From positions 868,001-932,000 of the forward strand of contig NZ_VEBF01000001.1 in NCBI RefSeq assembly GCF_007676705.1: a DNA stretch of 64,000 bases. The letters run 5' to 3'. The notes below the pieces were generated by a model. It ran no database searches, had not been told where the DNA came from, and saw only the letters and a list, made by a program, of their open reading frames with translations. This DNA comes from Paenibacillus xylanexedens. Its GTDB lineage: Bacteria; Bacillota; Bacilli; Paenibacillales; Paenibacillaceae. Each line of letters opens with the position of its first letter. The first letter of the stretch is position 1. This document shows positions 1 through 7,975 of the stretch, piece by piece. Both the position numbers and the translations under genes were made by a program.

Positions 1-515
1 TCAATGGTATCCTCGTCAATCAGACCTTTACCGGTTATGTAGTGCTCCACATTGACGGACTTCAATGCTTCATTCAGGTCTTCCCGCATTTCCTTGACCG
101 TGCGATCTCCCTGATCAATGGATAGTGACGTTAGAATGGTTTTGCCGTCAGCTGAGATCATCTTCTCGGACAACTCAGGCTGAGAAAAAGGTTCCAGAAT
201 GGACAGAATGCCCAACTTCTCCTTATCGGCCTCCAAGTTCTTAATGGCCTGCTCTGCCTCTTGTGTTCCCGTGGTACCCAGACCATCCGGGTTATAAAAC
301 ACAAGAGCGATCTGGCTACCCTGTTGCTCTCCTTTTTGTGCTGCAGCTTCATTCAAAATCGCTGCTGCCTGGGTGGAAGAGTACCCTTCAGGAACCGAAA
401 ACTGTCCCTTCTCCCGAATCAGTTCACTCATGTTAGGGGCAGTAAACATCAACACGGCAGCTACAGCAACCCATAGCCCCATTAACCACCATCTTGCTTT
501 CAATATCGCTCTCAT
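1..515 (-). CDS. MMPL/RND-family membrane exporter, partial (N-terminal part only)
   Basis: The first 171 codons are visible and the gene runs off the left edge of the window. The protein begins with a short positive n-region and one membrane span (about residues 8-26, WWLMGLWVAVAAVLMF), followed by a large extracellular segment. This is the arrangement of each half of Gram-positive MMPL transporters such as YdfJ/YdgH. Such proteins export lipids, drugs or other hydrophobic molecules using the proton gradient. The ATG overlaps the TGA of the upstream MarR gene by four bases (ATGA), so the two are translationally coupled and the MarR protein probably controls this exporter. The transporter core and its charged membrane residues lie outside the window, so the family call rests on the N-terminus and context. 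Confidence 0.7.
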   Translation of the reverse strand, partial: MRAILKARWWLMGLWVAVAAVLMFTAPNMSELIREKGQFSVPEGYSSTQAAAILNEAAAQKGEQQGSQIALVFYNPDGLGTTGTQEAEQAIKNLEADKEKLGILSILEPFSQPELSEKMISADGKTILTSLSIDQGDRTVKEMREDLNEALKSVNVEHYITGKGLIDEDTI

Positions 516-970
516 TCGTTCTCCTGTCCTCCTTCATGCGTTAGCAAAGCTGCAAGCTTCTCAAAAGATTCAATGAAAATTCGAACCTCTTCCGGTTTAA
601 AATGAACCAAATACGGCTCCAGAATCTGCTGTATTTCCTGTTCTGTTTCCCTGTATACCTGTCGTCCGGTATCCGTCAGTGTCAGATATACAACGCGGCG
701 GTCGCGTTCATCCCCGGCCCGATGGACCAAATCGCGATCCACCAGCTTGTTGACCAAAGCGGTAATGCTGCTCTTACCTATGCACAGAAGCTCTGCCAGA
801 TCAGAGGGTGTGCAGGAAGGTTTCTCTTCAATCAGACGAAGTGCGCAGAACTGATCGGTCGTTATGGTCTGCCCCACTTGTTCACGTATCCGCGTATCGA
901 ACCGCTTATTGACCAGAAAGGAAGCATCCAAATAGCGGTTCACCAAACTTTTCGCATCCGGTGTATTCAT
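512..970 (-). CDS. MarR-family transcriptional regulator
   Basis: A 152-residue winged-helix regulator of normal MarR length. The recognition-helix stretch (CIGKSSITALVNKLVDRDL, about residues 64-82) is followed by the wing motif with DERDRRVVYLTLT, which is the MarR signature. Helices at both ends would form the dimer interface. Members bind palindromic DNA as dimers and release it on binding small phenolic or lipophilic ligands. The stop codon overlaps the start of the MMPL exporter gene, and a perfect 8-bp-arm palindrome lies just upstream of the start codon, so autorepression together with control of the exporter is the natural reading. The ligand is unknown. Confidence 0.9.
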   Translation of the reverse strand: MNTPDAKSLVNRYLDASFLVNKRFDTRIREQVGQTITTDQFCALRLIEEKPSCTPSDLAELLCIGKSSITALVNKLVDRDLVHRAGDERDRRVVYLTLTDTGRQVYRETEQEIQQILEPYLVHFKPEEVRIFIESFEKLAALLTHEGGQENE

Positions 971-997
971 TCTTCATTCTCCTTCCCCGAATCAATA

Positions 998-1016
998 TAG
1001 TTCGCTTAGCGAACTA
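998..1016. promoter_or_regulatory. Palindromic operator, probable MarR-family site
   Basis: The 19-bp sequence TAGTTCGCTTAGCGAACTA has perfect 8-bp arms around a TTA centre. It lies about 27 bp upstream of the MarR start codon and just downstream of the likely -10 box, where bound repressor would block transcription. Its length and symmetry fit MarR dimers. Assignment to the adjacent MarR protein is inference from position. Confidence 0.65.
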
Positions 1017-1031
1017 TTCTTCTGTGAAACT

Positions 1032-1061
1032 ATTCTATAATGAAACAATCTCTTAAAGCAA
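1032..1061 (-). promoter_or_regulatory. Candidate sigma-A promoter for the MarR-MMPL operon
   Basis: Read on the minus strand, TTGCTT (1061-1056) is separated by 18 bp from TAGAAT (1037-1032). The start point would be near 1025, directly in front of the 998-1016 palindrome. The -10 box matches consensus at five of six positions. The -35 box is weaker. Confidence 0.45.
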
Positions 1062-1090
1062 TACTTTTTTCCTGGTTTTATGATAAAAAC

Positions 1091-1142
1091 AACAAAAAAA
1101 CAGGACGTCCGACTCAGCTAATTGCTAAATCCAACATCCTGT
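1091..1142 (-). terminator. Intrinsic terminator after the GNAT gene
   Basis: On the minus strand an ACAGGATGTTGGA arm pairs, with G-U wobbles, to TCGGACGTCCTGT and is followed by TTTTTTTGTTGTTTTT. It ends the transcript of the acetyltransferase gene at 1190-1627. Confidence 0.75.
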
Positions 1143-1189
1143 AATGATTATGATCCATATATTTCTTAAAGTAATAAAATGCCTCTGTG

Positions 1190-1627
1190 CTACTCTTCGT
1201 CTGTATCTTCCTCTTTTTCAAGCACACAACGGAATCGCTCCACACCTGGGTATAATTCACCCAGACTATACACCACGAACCCCGTATTCCGATAAAACTC
1301 GACGGCTTCCAGTTCGGTCTCAGCGATCAGTCTATCGGGATTGTATGTTGCCAACAGCTGTGAGATCATACCACGTCCATAATTTTTGAAGCGGTTTTCA
1401 GGCAAAACCGAGATATGATGAATGGTAATCTCACTTGTTCCTGTCTTCTCATATCCAATCAGACCGATCAACTGTCCTTCATCTTCGTAACCGGCCAGTT
1501 GCAGCTCGTCCTTCTCTACATATTGTTGCAACGCACGGTTCAAGTGATCCGGATCAGGAAAGACCGAGTAGGACAACAGTTCCTGCACTTCCGGCTCCTG
1601 TATGCGTGATTTCAGATTAATTAACAC
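1190..1627 (-). CDS. GNAT-family N-acetyltransferase
   Basis: A 145-residue protein with the single-domain GNAT fold. The central strand (EITIHHISVLPENR) leads into the acetyl-CoA pyrophosphate-binding turn, here NYGRGMISQLL (about residues 83-93), in place of the classical RGxGIG. It is followed by the C-terminal half with AVEFYRNTGFVVYS, typical of GNAT motif B. It should transfer an acetyl group from acetyl-CoA to an amine whose identity cannot be read from the sequence. The GTG start at 1627 is chosen because GGAGG lies seven bases upstream. It is the last gene before a terminator at 1091-1142 and follows the sugar kinase gene by 63 bp. Confidence 0.8.
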   Translation of the reverse strand: MLINLKSRIQEPEVQELLSYSVFPDPDHLNRALQQYVEKDELQLAGYEDEGQLIGLIGYEKTGTSEITIHHISVLPENRFKNYGRGMISQLLATYNPDRLIAETELEAVEFYRNTGFVVYSLGELYPGVERFRCVLEKEEDTDEE

Positions 1628-1690
1628 CTTGATTCCTCCTATACCTTGCTTGTTTCCGTTATCGTATTGTAGTCGTTAGCCTCTAAAAGT

Positions 1691-2677
1691 TCAAGTCGTG
1701 TGCCGATTCAGCTCTGATTGAAGCACAGTGGAGATGTCGTCCGGACCCTTGATCACCGCCATCTGATATGCATCCAACAATGCACCTCCAACTGCTGGCA
1801 GATGGCTAGTCATGTATTGAATTGTTTTTCCATTGGGTTGATAGGCAGCATCCAGCCCTTTCTGAACAGCTTCCACCATATATGGTGAACTCAGACAACT
1901 TCCGGTAAGATTCAAGGACACTGTTGGATGTTCAAAACAGGATGCAAGCATCAAGATGCCCACAACGGCCGTGTCAGCAGCCGAGTCACATACCCTAACT
2001 GCGAGGGGAATATTGCGAGCAGCAGCTTCCGTCACCATAGACGCCATCTGCCCAAATTTCCGGTTGGTCGCCTGTTTATTTTCGGCAAAACCGGCTACCC
2101 CCAGCGCAGCGAGCTCTCGCACTGAGGTAACATTCCAATATGCCAACACCTGCTCAATCCAAGCTTGATCCTGCGGCCCATAACGTCCTGCAAGAATGGA
2201 ATGCACCGTGTCGTAAGCTAAAAAACGTGCTGCTGTCGGCGCGTAATGTCCGAACTGATCATTGCGCAGCCAAGCTCCCTGTTCCGTTCTGCCAAGGATT
2301 AAAGAGCCCGTCCCTCCAATAGCGACAATGCCTGGCTCACCGTCGAAGGCCGCTGTATGTGCGATGCGCGTATCGTTTACTGCACTGATCCTGCCTCTAA
2401 TCCCCGTACGAGCGAGTAATGCCTCAGCCCAAACTGTATCTTCAGGCTCATTCAAGCCTGCCATCCCTGCCTGAATGGAGGCGATCTGACTCGGCTTGAG
2501 CCCGGCTTGAGTTATCGCTTCGGCGATAGCCTCCAGCACATTTTGCTCAGCATTGGTATCGTGATAGCGATTGCAACCACTCTTTTGCACATAGGATAAA
2601 AGCTTCCCGTTCTGATCGGCGACAGCCACACGCGTATGGCTCCCTCCTCCATCCATCCCTATTACATATGTATTCAT
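1691..2677 (-). CDS. BadF/BadG/BcrA/BcrD-type sugar kinase (N-acetylglucosamine kinase-like)
   Basis: This 328-residue protein is an ASKHA-fold ATPase. The phosphate-1 loop is at the very N-terminus (YVIGMDGGGSHTRVAV, about residues 4-19). The phosphate-2 region carries GIVAIGGTGSLILGR (about residues 117-131), and a third glycine motif, LNLTGSCLSSPYM, is near 256-268. This is the layout of eukaryotic-type GlcNAc kinase and bacterial glucosamine/MurNAc kinases, which phosphorylate amino sugars recovered from chitin or peptidoglycan. The length is normal for the family. Neither amino-sugar transporter nor deaminase genes are adjacent, so the exact substrate is open. It lies downstream of a methyltransferase gene and a hairpin at 2700-2734. 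Confidence 0.8.
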   Translation of the reverse strand: MNTYVIGMDGGGSHTRVAVADQNGKLLSYVQKSGCNRYHDTNAEQNVLEAIAEAITQAGLKPSQIASIQAGMAGLNEPEDTVWAEALLARTGIRGRISAVNDTRIAHTAAFDGEPGIVAIGGTGSLILGRTEQGAWLRNDQFGHYAPTAARFLAYDTVHSILAGRYGPQDQAWIEQVLAYWNVTSVRELAALGVAGFAENKQATNRKFGQMASMVTEAAARNIPLAVRVCDSAADTAVVGILMLASCFEHPTVSLNLTGSCLSSPYMVEAVQKGLDAAYQPNGKTIQYMTSHLPAVGGALLDAYQMAVIKGPDDISTVLQSELNRHTT

Positions 2678-2699
2678 CCTTGACTATCTCCCTTCAGAC

Positions 2700-2734
2700 A
2701 TTAAGAATGCCGGGTCCATTGTCAGATCCCGGCA
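2700..2734 (-). terminator. Hairpin, possible terminator after the methyltransferase gene
   Basis: TGCCGGG (2708-2714) and CCCGGCA (2728-2734) form a perfect 7-bp stem just after the methyltransferase stop codon. On the minus strand only a weak T-rich stretch (TTCTTAATG) follows, so readthrough into the kinase gene is likely. Confidence 0.5.
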
Positions 2735-2740
2735 GAGAGT

Positions 2741-3454
2741 TTATTGCTTTTGTACAGCAAAACGAAGCAGTTCACAACGAAACTGTGTCGGTTCATCATA
2801 CTTTTCCTCTTCAATCGTCTGTGTAACATGTTCTTGAAGTAGAATATTCCAACCTTTGTAGGCATCCTCCAGCAAAGCGATCGCTTCAACTGTCGACAAG
2901 TTCAGTTCAATTAATGGTTCAATCTCCTTGCCTGTATTCATTTCTTTCTCCTCCACATTGGTGCTCATCGTAATGCAATGAATGCCCCCTGTACGAGTTC
3001 CGGCCTGTAACCGGTCTATTGCTTCCATGAAGGCTTGCTTATTTGAGACATGTTCCAGACAAGAACAAGCAGCGATATAATCAAAATAGTTTGGCTCCAC
3101 AGCATATTGTTCAACATCTGCTTTCACTGCCTGCACGATATGATCAACCTGATATTCTTTCGCATACTTGCGAAGTCCGTCTACTGCCTCATCCAGTAAA
3201 TCCACACCGATGACTTCACTGTTGGTCTGGGCAAGACGCTGTGCAATCGGTATCGTATGTCTCCCGACTCCGCATCCAAGATCTAGAACACGCAGTTCCT
3301 CCTTGTGAGCAAGGAGACGTTCCAGCATATCCATCACCATAGGCATGGGCCTCGACATCCAGGTACCAGAGGCGAATAATTCATTATTCTGATAGAAATT
3401 GGAATGATAACCTGCCTCTGCTTTTCGCGCAGCCTCAAATTGTTCGTTTCCCAT
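2741..3454 (-). CDS. Class I SAM-dependent methyltransferase
   Basis: About 237 residues with the Rossmann-like methyltransferase fold. Motif I reads LRVLDLGCGVGRHTIPIA, with the GxGxG-like SAM loop near residue 60. An acidic residue after the next strand (EVIGVDLLDEAV) would bind the ribose. The post-I strand is YFDYIAACSCLEHVSNK, the usual 'xxxxxLEHV' feature of methyltransferase family 11/25 proteins. The substrate is unknown. ATG at 3454 is preferred over the TTG one codon earlier because GGGGG stands seven bases upstream. It closely follows the zinc-ribbon protein gene (17 bp) and probably ends the B12-sensor transcript. Confidence 0.85.
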   Translation of the reverse strand: MGNEQFEAARKAEAGYHSNFYQNNELFASGTWMSRPMPMVMDMLERLLAHKEELRVLDLGCGVGRHTIPIAQRLAQTNSEVIGVDLLDEAVDGLRKYAKEYQVDHIVQAVKADVEQYAVEPNYFDYIAACSCLEHVSNKQAFMEAIDRLQAGTRTGGIHCITMSTNVEEKEMNTGKEIEPLIELNLSTVEAIALLEDAYKGWNILLQEHVTQTIEEEKYDEPTQFRCELLRFAVQKQ

Positions 3455-3471
3455 CAAGATACCCCCATCAA

Positions 3472-3822
3472 TTAGAAGTTAAAAGTCAACGTCCCATTAC
3501 CGGCGAAAAGAATGATTATAAAAATGAACATTATGACAAATCCAGCTGTTACGAGCAATTTCCCCGTATCCCTCTTGTATGAACTGTCGTTAAATAACAT
3601 TACTCCACCAATGGAGATGGCCACCGGAGCGAGAAAAAGCGTAATCAGTACAAGCAAAGCGATGGAATAGCGATCCAATACCGATTCTTCATATTCGGTC
3701 ATGTATGGTTGTTCCGGCAATGCCGTCTTTGTGGCAACCAGATTACCGCAAGATTTGCACTTAAACTCGTCTTTTGCCATTCCTTCATGACAGTAAGAAC
3801 ATTTCCTTTGTGTGCGCGCCAT
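3472..3822 (-). CDS. Zinc-ribbon two-span membrane protein, function unknown
   Basis: A 116-residue protein. The N-terminus holds a zinc ribbon of two CxxC knuckles (CSYC at about 8-11, CKSC at about 22-25). After a short linker come two hydrophobic spans (about residues 52-75 and 90-113), so the ribbon would face the cytoplasm. Such small 'double zinc ribbon plus membrane' proteins are common in Bacillales but have no assigned role. A good AAGGAGG site precedes the ATG. It sits between the hydrolase and methyltransferase genes with short gaps (57 and 17 bp), so it is probably co-transcribed with them. Confidence 0.75.
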   Translation of the reverse strand: MARTQRKCSYCHEGMAKDEFKCKSCGNLVATKTALPEQPYMTEYEESVLDRYSIALLVLITLFLAPVAISIGGVMLFNDSSYKRDTGKLLVTAGFVIMFIFIIILFAGNGTLTFNF

Positions 3823-3879
3823 CTTCCGCCTCCTTTCACATCTGTTCCATTAATGAATACCCATAATACAATACGGGAA

Positions 3880-4842
3880 TCAATTGATTGCGAATTCCGG
3901 ATGCGAAAGATTCTTCTTCATAAAGGATTCCAGTGCTGCCTCATATCTATTGCGATCCACTTGAAACGCTGTGCCGTGGCCTGCCCGGGGAATGGTTAGC
4001 AATTCTTTCTCGGTCGGGCAAGCTTCGTATAATCTGTACACCATTTCTGTTGGTACGAACGTATCGGCTTCACCGTGGATGAACAGCACAGGCACGTTGA
4101 CTTTGGCAAGTTGATTCAGCGCGGATGCCTCCCTGAAAGAGTATCCTGCCTTCCATCTGGAGATCAGACTTGTGACGGGTATGAACGGAAATGCAGGAAG
4201 TTTGTATAATTGCTTCAACTGGAACGTCAATTCTTCTTCTACGGAGGTGTACGCACAATCAGAGACAATCGCTTTAACTTGGCTTGGCAGAGCTTCACCA
4301 CCAGTCATCAGTACGGTTGCTCCTCCCATGGATATGCCGTGCAATATGATTTCCCCTTGTGTACCCACCTTTTCCAGCACCCAGTTGGTCCACTGGACAT
4401 AATCCTTCCGATCTAACCAGCCAAAACCGATGATATCACCTTCACTCTGTCCATGACCTCGATCATCTGGCATGAGTACGTTATAACCGTGCTTTTCCGC
4501 ATAAAACCGGGCGAATCCAGCCATTTCTCTGCCTCTCCCCGAATAACCATGTGCCAGAATAACCGTATGATCAGACCCGCTATTGGAACCCAGCCATGTA
4601 CCGTGCAGTTTTAATCCATCATGCGATTGAATAGATATCTCTTCTGTAGGCTGAGCATCAAGCCAATTCAGATCGGAAGCGCTGCTGATGATCTCATTGT
4701 CGGGTTCAGGCATCAGATTCGGATTATCCACCAAAAACGTTTTGGGCGTACGTCGAATGGCGGTTTTGAAAAAATAAAGCCCTCCTGCCCACAGAAGAGC
4801 AAGAACGATCAGAACCAGTGTCCCAAGTCCGTAGAATAACAT
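3880..4842 (-). CDS. Membrane-anchored alpha/beta hydrolase
   Basis: A 320-residue protein with one N-terminal span (about residues 3-25) and an alpha/beta-hydrolase domain. The oxyanion-hole HGYSGRG and the RGHGQSEGD turn precede the nucleophile elbow GISMGGA (Ser near 170). The acid is in HGEADTFVP, and the catalytic histidine is in the GHG near residue 290. These match the YfhR/BAAT-like 'alpha/beta hydrolase with cap' group, which are usually esterases or lipases of unknown physiological substrate. The hydrolase domain could face either side, since a single uncleaved span with few flanking charges does not settle topology. It follows the hybrid kinase gene by 37 bp with no terminator between. 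Confidence 0.85.
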   Translation of the reverse strand: MLFYGLGTLVLIVLALLWAGGLYFFKTAIRRTPKTFLVDNPNLMPEPDNEIISSASDLNWLDAQPTEEISIQSHDGLKLHGTWLGSNSGSDHTVILAHGYSGRGREMAGFARFYAEKHGYNVLMPDDRGHGQSEGDIIGFGWLDRKDYVQWTNWVLEKVGTQGEIILHGISMGGATVLMTGGEALPSQVKAIVSDCAYTSVEEELTFQLKQLYKLPAFPFIPVTSLISRWKAGYSFREASALNQLAKVNVPVLFIHGEADTFVPTEMVYRLYEACPTEKELLTIPRAGHGTAFQVDRNRYEAALESFMKKNLSHPEFAIN

Positions 4843-4879
4843 GAACGTGTCCTACCTTTCATTCCTAATTAAAATGTGT

Positions 4880-6595
4880 TCAATCCTTACTTACTCGTTG
4901 CAGGGCCGCACATGCTTCTTGAAAAGCAGGCAACAAGGTATCTAGCAACGGTTCTGCTTTACGCGATTGCCCTTCCTTGGCAAACTGCTCTATCTGGGCA
5001 AACAAAGTCGATAAATAACGAATCCCCAGACTCAAACTGCCTGATTTCAGATCATGGGCTACCCCTGTTGCAGCTGCATGGTCTCCCGAAACAATATGTC
5101 TGCGCAGCACTTCGATCTTGCCAGGTGTTTCGGTACGATACATGTCCAATAACATACCGAGAAGTGTGCGATCACCATCAGTGTTTAATTCGGCAATCTC
5201 ATGTACGATGCTCATATTCAGTACTTCTGTCGATTCAGACGATTGCTGCCACTTCTGGATCATCGTACTCAGGATCTCTAACGTGAACGGTTTGCCGATG
5301 AAGTCATTCATCCCGGCTTCCCTACACTTGTCTTTCTCCCCTTGCATAACATTGCCTGTCATCGCAATGATTGGGGTGGCATGACGCATTTCATCCATTT
5401 CTATCGCGCGAATTTTGCGTGTTGCTTCCAAGCCATCCATTAAAGGCATCATATAGTCCATTAGAATCAAACTGTATTTTTTGTTGAGAAAAGCAGCTAC
5501 TGCCTCCTCCCCATTCAAGACAGCGTCAACTTGGGTGATTCCCAGCTTTTTGAGTTGCAACATAACAAGCTGCCGGTTGATCACATTATCATCGGCCAAC
5601 AAGATAGATACGGGAGGAGCTTCATCCTCCACAGCCTGCCCTTGAATCTGCTCAGACAACGGCGGACCGGACTCGTGAGCGGACGGATTACCTTGTTTCT
5701 TGTTAAGCCCAAGTTCGAACCAGAATGTTGATCCTTCACCCTCTTTGCTGTCTACTCCGATCTGACCTTCCATCAGTGTAACGAGCGATCTGCAGATCGA
5801 TAATCCAAGCCCCGTTCCTTCATACTCACTCGAACGGCCTCGTTCTGTCTGCATATAGGGTTGAAATAATTGGTTCTGATCTTCTTCCGAGATACCAATG
5901 CCCGTGTCTTCAACTTCAAATCGGATCATTTGACTAATCTCATCATCTTTAATAAGGGCAACTCGTATCCGTACCGTACCTTCAGATGTGAATTTGTTTG
6001 CATTCTGAATCAGATTAATGAGCACTTGGGTAATTCTCGTTGAATCCCCTTCCAGAAGAGTTGATATTCCGGAGTCAAAGTCTACCGATAATTGATTGCG
6101 GTTCTTTCTGACTTGAGGTTCGAGTAAACGAACAATATAATGTATCGTTTCTTGCAGATCCACTTCCCCCAGTTCAAGTCGCATCTGCCCCGCCTCAAGT
6201 TTGGACAGATCCAGAAGATCCTGAATCAGCTTAAGCAACAGTCTGGCAGCATCCTGTATAACAGAAACAGAATTCTCCTGTTCTTCAGACAAAGGAGACA
6301 GCAACAGCATTTCAGCCATCCCCAATATTCCATTTAATGGCGTACGAAAATCATGACTGATTCCTGCAATAAATGCGCTTTTAGATTCACCTGCATCTAC
6401 TGCTTTCTGGCGTGCGGCCTCAAGACTAATATTGTTCTTCGCAAGCAGACGCTGGAGTGTGACCAGTTCATTATTCATATCCGAGAATTCCGCAAGCGTC
6501 CGTTCCTCCTGCTCTCTGCTGCGGATCATCTGATCCGATAACTGCTCAATCGTTCTGCGCAGCCTCTGTATCTCTCCGTTCTCATTAGGCACCAC
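4880..6595 (-). CDS. Soluble hybrid histidine kinase (coiled coil-HisKA-HATPase-REC-Hpt)
   Basis: A 571-residue kinase with no membrane span and no PAS, GAF or other sensor domain. Residues 1-70 are predicted coiled coil. The HisKA H-box is FIAGISHDFRTPLNGI, with phospho-accepting His81. HATPase motifs follow: N box NLIQNANKF, G1 DTGIGI, G2 GTGLGL. A receiver domain (ILLADDNVINRQ, phosphorylatable Asp in LILMDYMMP near residue 379) is followed by a C-terminal Hpt domain (GVAHDLKSGS, His near 514). The phosphorelay therefore ends in an Hpt that must pass phosphate to a separate regulator not found nearby. The start is GTG, after GGGAGAGGGG. It lies 12 bp behind the cobalamin-binding protein gene, which is the obvious candidate for its missing sensor. 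Confidence 0.92.
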   Translation of the reverse strand: MVPNENGEIQRLRRTIEQLSDQMIRSREQEERTLAEFSDMNNELVTLQRLLAKNNISLEAARQKAVDAGESKSAFIAGISHDFRTPLNGILGMAEMLLLSPLSEEQENSVSVIQDAARLLLKLIQDLLDLSKLEAGQMRLELGEVDLQETIHYIVRLLEPQVRKNRNQLSVDFDSGISTLLEGDSTRITQVLINLIQNANKFTSEGTVRIRVALIKDDEISQMIRFEVEDTGIGISEEDQNQLFQPYMQTERGRSSEYEGTGLGLSICRSLVTLMEGQIGVDSKEGEGSTFWFELGLNKKQGNPSAHESGPPLSEQIQGQAVEDEAPPVSILLADDNVINRQLVMLQLKKLGITQVDAVLNGEEAVAAFLNKKYSLILMDYMMPLMDGLEATRKIRAIEMDEMRHATPIIAMTGNVMQGEKDKCREAGMNDFIGKPFTLEILSTMIQKWQQSSESTEVLNMSIVHEIAELNTDGDRTLLGMLLDMYRTETPGKIEVLRRHIVSGDHAAATGVAHDLKSGSLSLGIRYLSTLFAQIEQFAKEGQSRKAEPLLDTLLPAFQEACAALQRVSKD

Positions 6596-6607
6596 ATCAC
6601 CCCTCTC

Positions 6608-7696
6608 CTAATCCCTAACCATATCATGATGATTACATGTAACTGGCTGAGCCAGTAATTGTTCTGCGACGGCAACTGCTTCATCGGCCCCTGGTGCATA
6701 ACCGTCAGCTCCTATCGTTCTCCACAGCTCCTGATCAATATTAAAGGGATATCCCCCGACCATAATCTTCACATGTGCCGTTGCCGGATGATGACGAATT
6801 AGATGGATCAGCTCTTTGGCCAGATGAAGATGATACGTCATCGTAACTGAAATCGCAACAACATCGCTCTGATGGCGCTCTATGGCCTCTACTACACTTC
6901 CATTGGGAACATTCGCTCCCAGATAGTACGTATCCCAACCTTCCATCTCGAACACATCTGTGAGCATTCGTAGTCCGATCTCATGTTGTTCACTGCCTAC
7001 ACAGGTGGCAACCAGCTTTTTATCCTGACCGTTATCCATCAACCAGCGTGAGTAGAGACGTGAGATGAATGACTGGGTCGCTGCCGTACAAAAGTGTTCC
7101 TGTCCTACACTGATCCGATTGCATTGCCACAATCGCCCTATTTCGTACTGGGTAGGCTGAAAGATATATCGATAAATATCACGAATTGTCGCCCCGGCTT
7201 CTAACTGAACTTCAATGATCTCGAAGGCTTCTTTTCGTTCATTATCTAGCAAACACTGCAAGTACGATTGAGCAGCCTCTCCATAAGGCATGGATTCATT
7301 CATGTAACCTGCAGGTGACTCCGTTTGTGTTGTTCTATATATTCCCATCTCCAGATAATCGAGCAGAAGCGCCTTTGACGGATGGTCAAATTCCTCTTCC
7401 AATGTCTCTTTAATCAGATTGAGATTAATCGCCAGATCCTCTGCCGATACCTTGTAACCCTCAAGTAAAACTTTCAGCCACGCAATATAATGCGTAAAGA
7501 GTTCAGGACTCTGTACGAGCGCACTTTCAGCCAAATAGTTCAAGCTATACTCCGAATCCTGTTTGGTTCGCATTTTTCCATTTTCGCCAAATCGTTCAAG
7601 TAAATCGGGCTGTCTGAGATACTGTTTCTCCGTTATTTTATCAGCCAAGTTACTGGCTTGTTGGAGTAAGTGTTCTCCTGCTTCTCGATGACTCAT
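6608..7696 (-). CDS. Cobalamin-binding sensor protein, CarH-like photoreceptor signature
   Basis: A 362-residue soluble protein. Residues 1-135 are helical with no recognisable DNA-binding domain. Residues about 140-220 form the four-helix B12-binding cap and contain W190, then nine residues, then E200-H201: the Wx9EH motif that shields adenosylcobalamin in CarH/LitR photoreceptors. Residues about 226-350 are the Rossmann-type B12 domain with E236-x-H238-x-x-G241, whose histidine can ligate cobalt, and GGYPF for the nucleotide tail. In CarH these domains follow a MerR head. Here that head is replaced and the next gene is a sensorless histidine kinase, so the protein probably gates the kinase in response to light or to cobalamin form. 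ATG at 7696 has AGAGGAGGG upstream. No corrinoid-dependent methyltransferase partner is adjacent. Confidence 0.88.
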   Translation of the reverse strand: MSHREAGEHLLQQASNLADKITEKQYLRQPDLLERFGENGKMRTKQDSEYSLNYLAESALVQSPELFTHYIAWLKVLLEGYKVSAEDLAINLNLIKETLEEEFDHPSKALLLDYLEMGIYRTTQTESPAGYMNESMPYGEAAQSYLQCLLDNERKEAFEIIEVQLEAGATIRDIYRYIFQPTQYEIGRLWQCNRISVGQEHFCTAATQSFISRLYSRWLMDNGQDKKLVATCVGSEQHEIGLRMLTDVFEMEGWDTYYLGANVPNGSVVEAIERHQSDVVAISVTMTYHLHLAKELIHLIRHHPATAHVKIMVGGYPFNIDQELWRTIGADGYAPGADEAVAVAEQLLAQPVTCNHHDMVRD

Positions 7697-7817
7697 GGAC
7701 GCAGCCCTCCTCTACTCGGGAATGAGATCGACGTTAGCTAACTTGCAGTTTGGGATAGGTTCCTCTACGTGAAACTTTATTGCTATCCATCCATTCCGCC
7801 CTCCATATGTCCGTTCC

Positions 7818-7858
7818 ATTATACATTAACTTTGGATAAGCATGCGTTTGCGCTATGC
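7818..7858 (-). promoter_or_regulatory. Candidate promoter and inverted repeat upstream of the B12-sensor operon
   Basis: On the minus strand a perfect TATAAT lies at 7823-7818, about 120 bp upstream of the B12-sensor start. No good -35 box is present. In its place is an imperfect inverted repeat, GCATGCGTTTGCGCTATGC (7840-7858), which could be an activator or repressor site. No cobalamin riboswitch is recognisable in the leader. Confidence 0.3.
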
Positions 7859-7935
7859 ATGTATAGAACAATTTTCCTATATTATGTAGAACCATGCAAG
7901 CCACTCAGCCAGTATCTGCTATACTTTTCGAGCTC

Positions 7936-7975
7936 CACAAAAAAACTGACCTGCGTTATAAACGCAAGTCAGTTT
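7936..7975 (-). terminator. Intrinsic terminator overlapping the end of the MarR gene
   Basis: On the minus strand AAACTGACTTGCGTTTATAACGCAGGTCAGTTT folds into a long stem that includes the MarR stop codon, followed by a run of Ts. It ends the rpiA-GNAT-MarR transcript. Confidence 0.85.
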
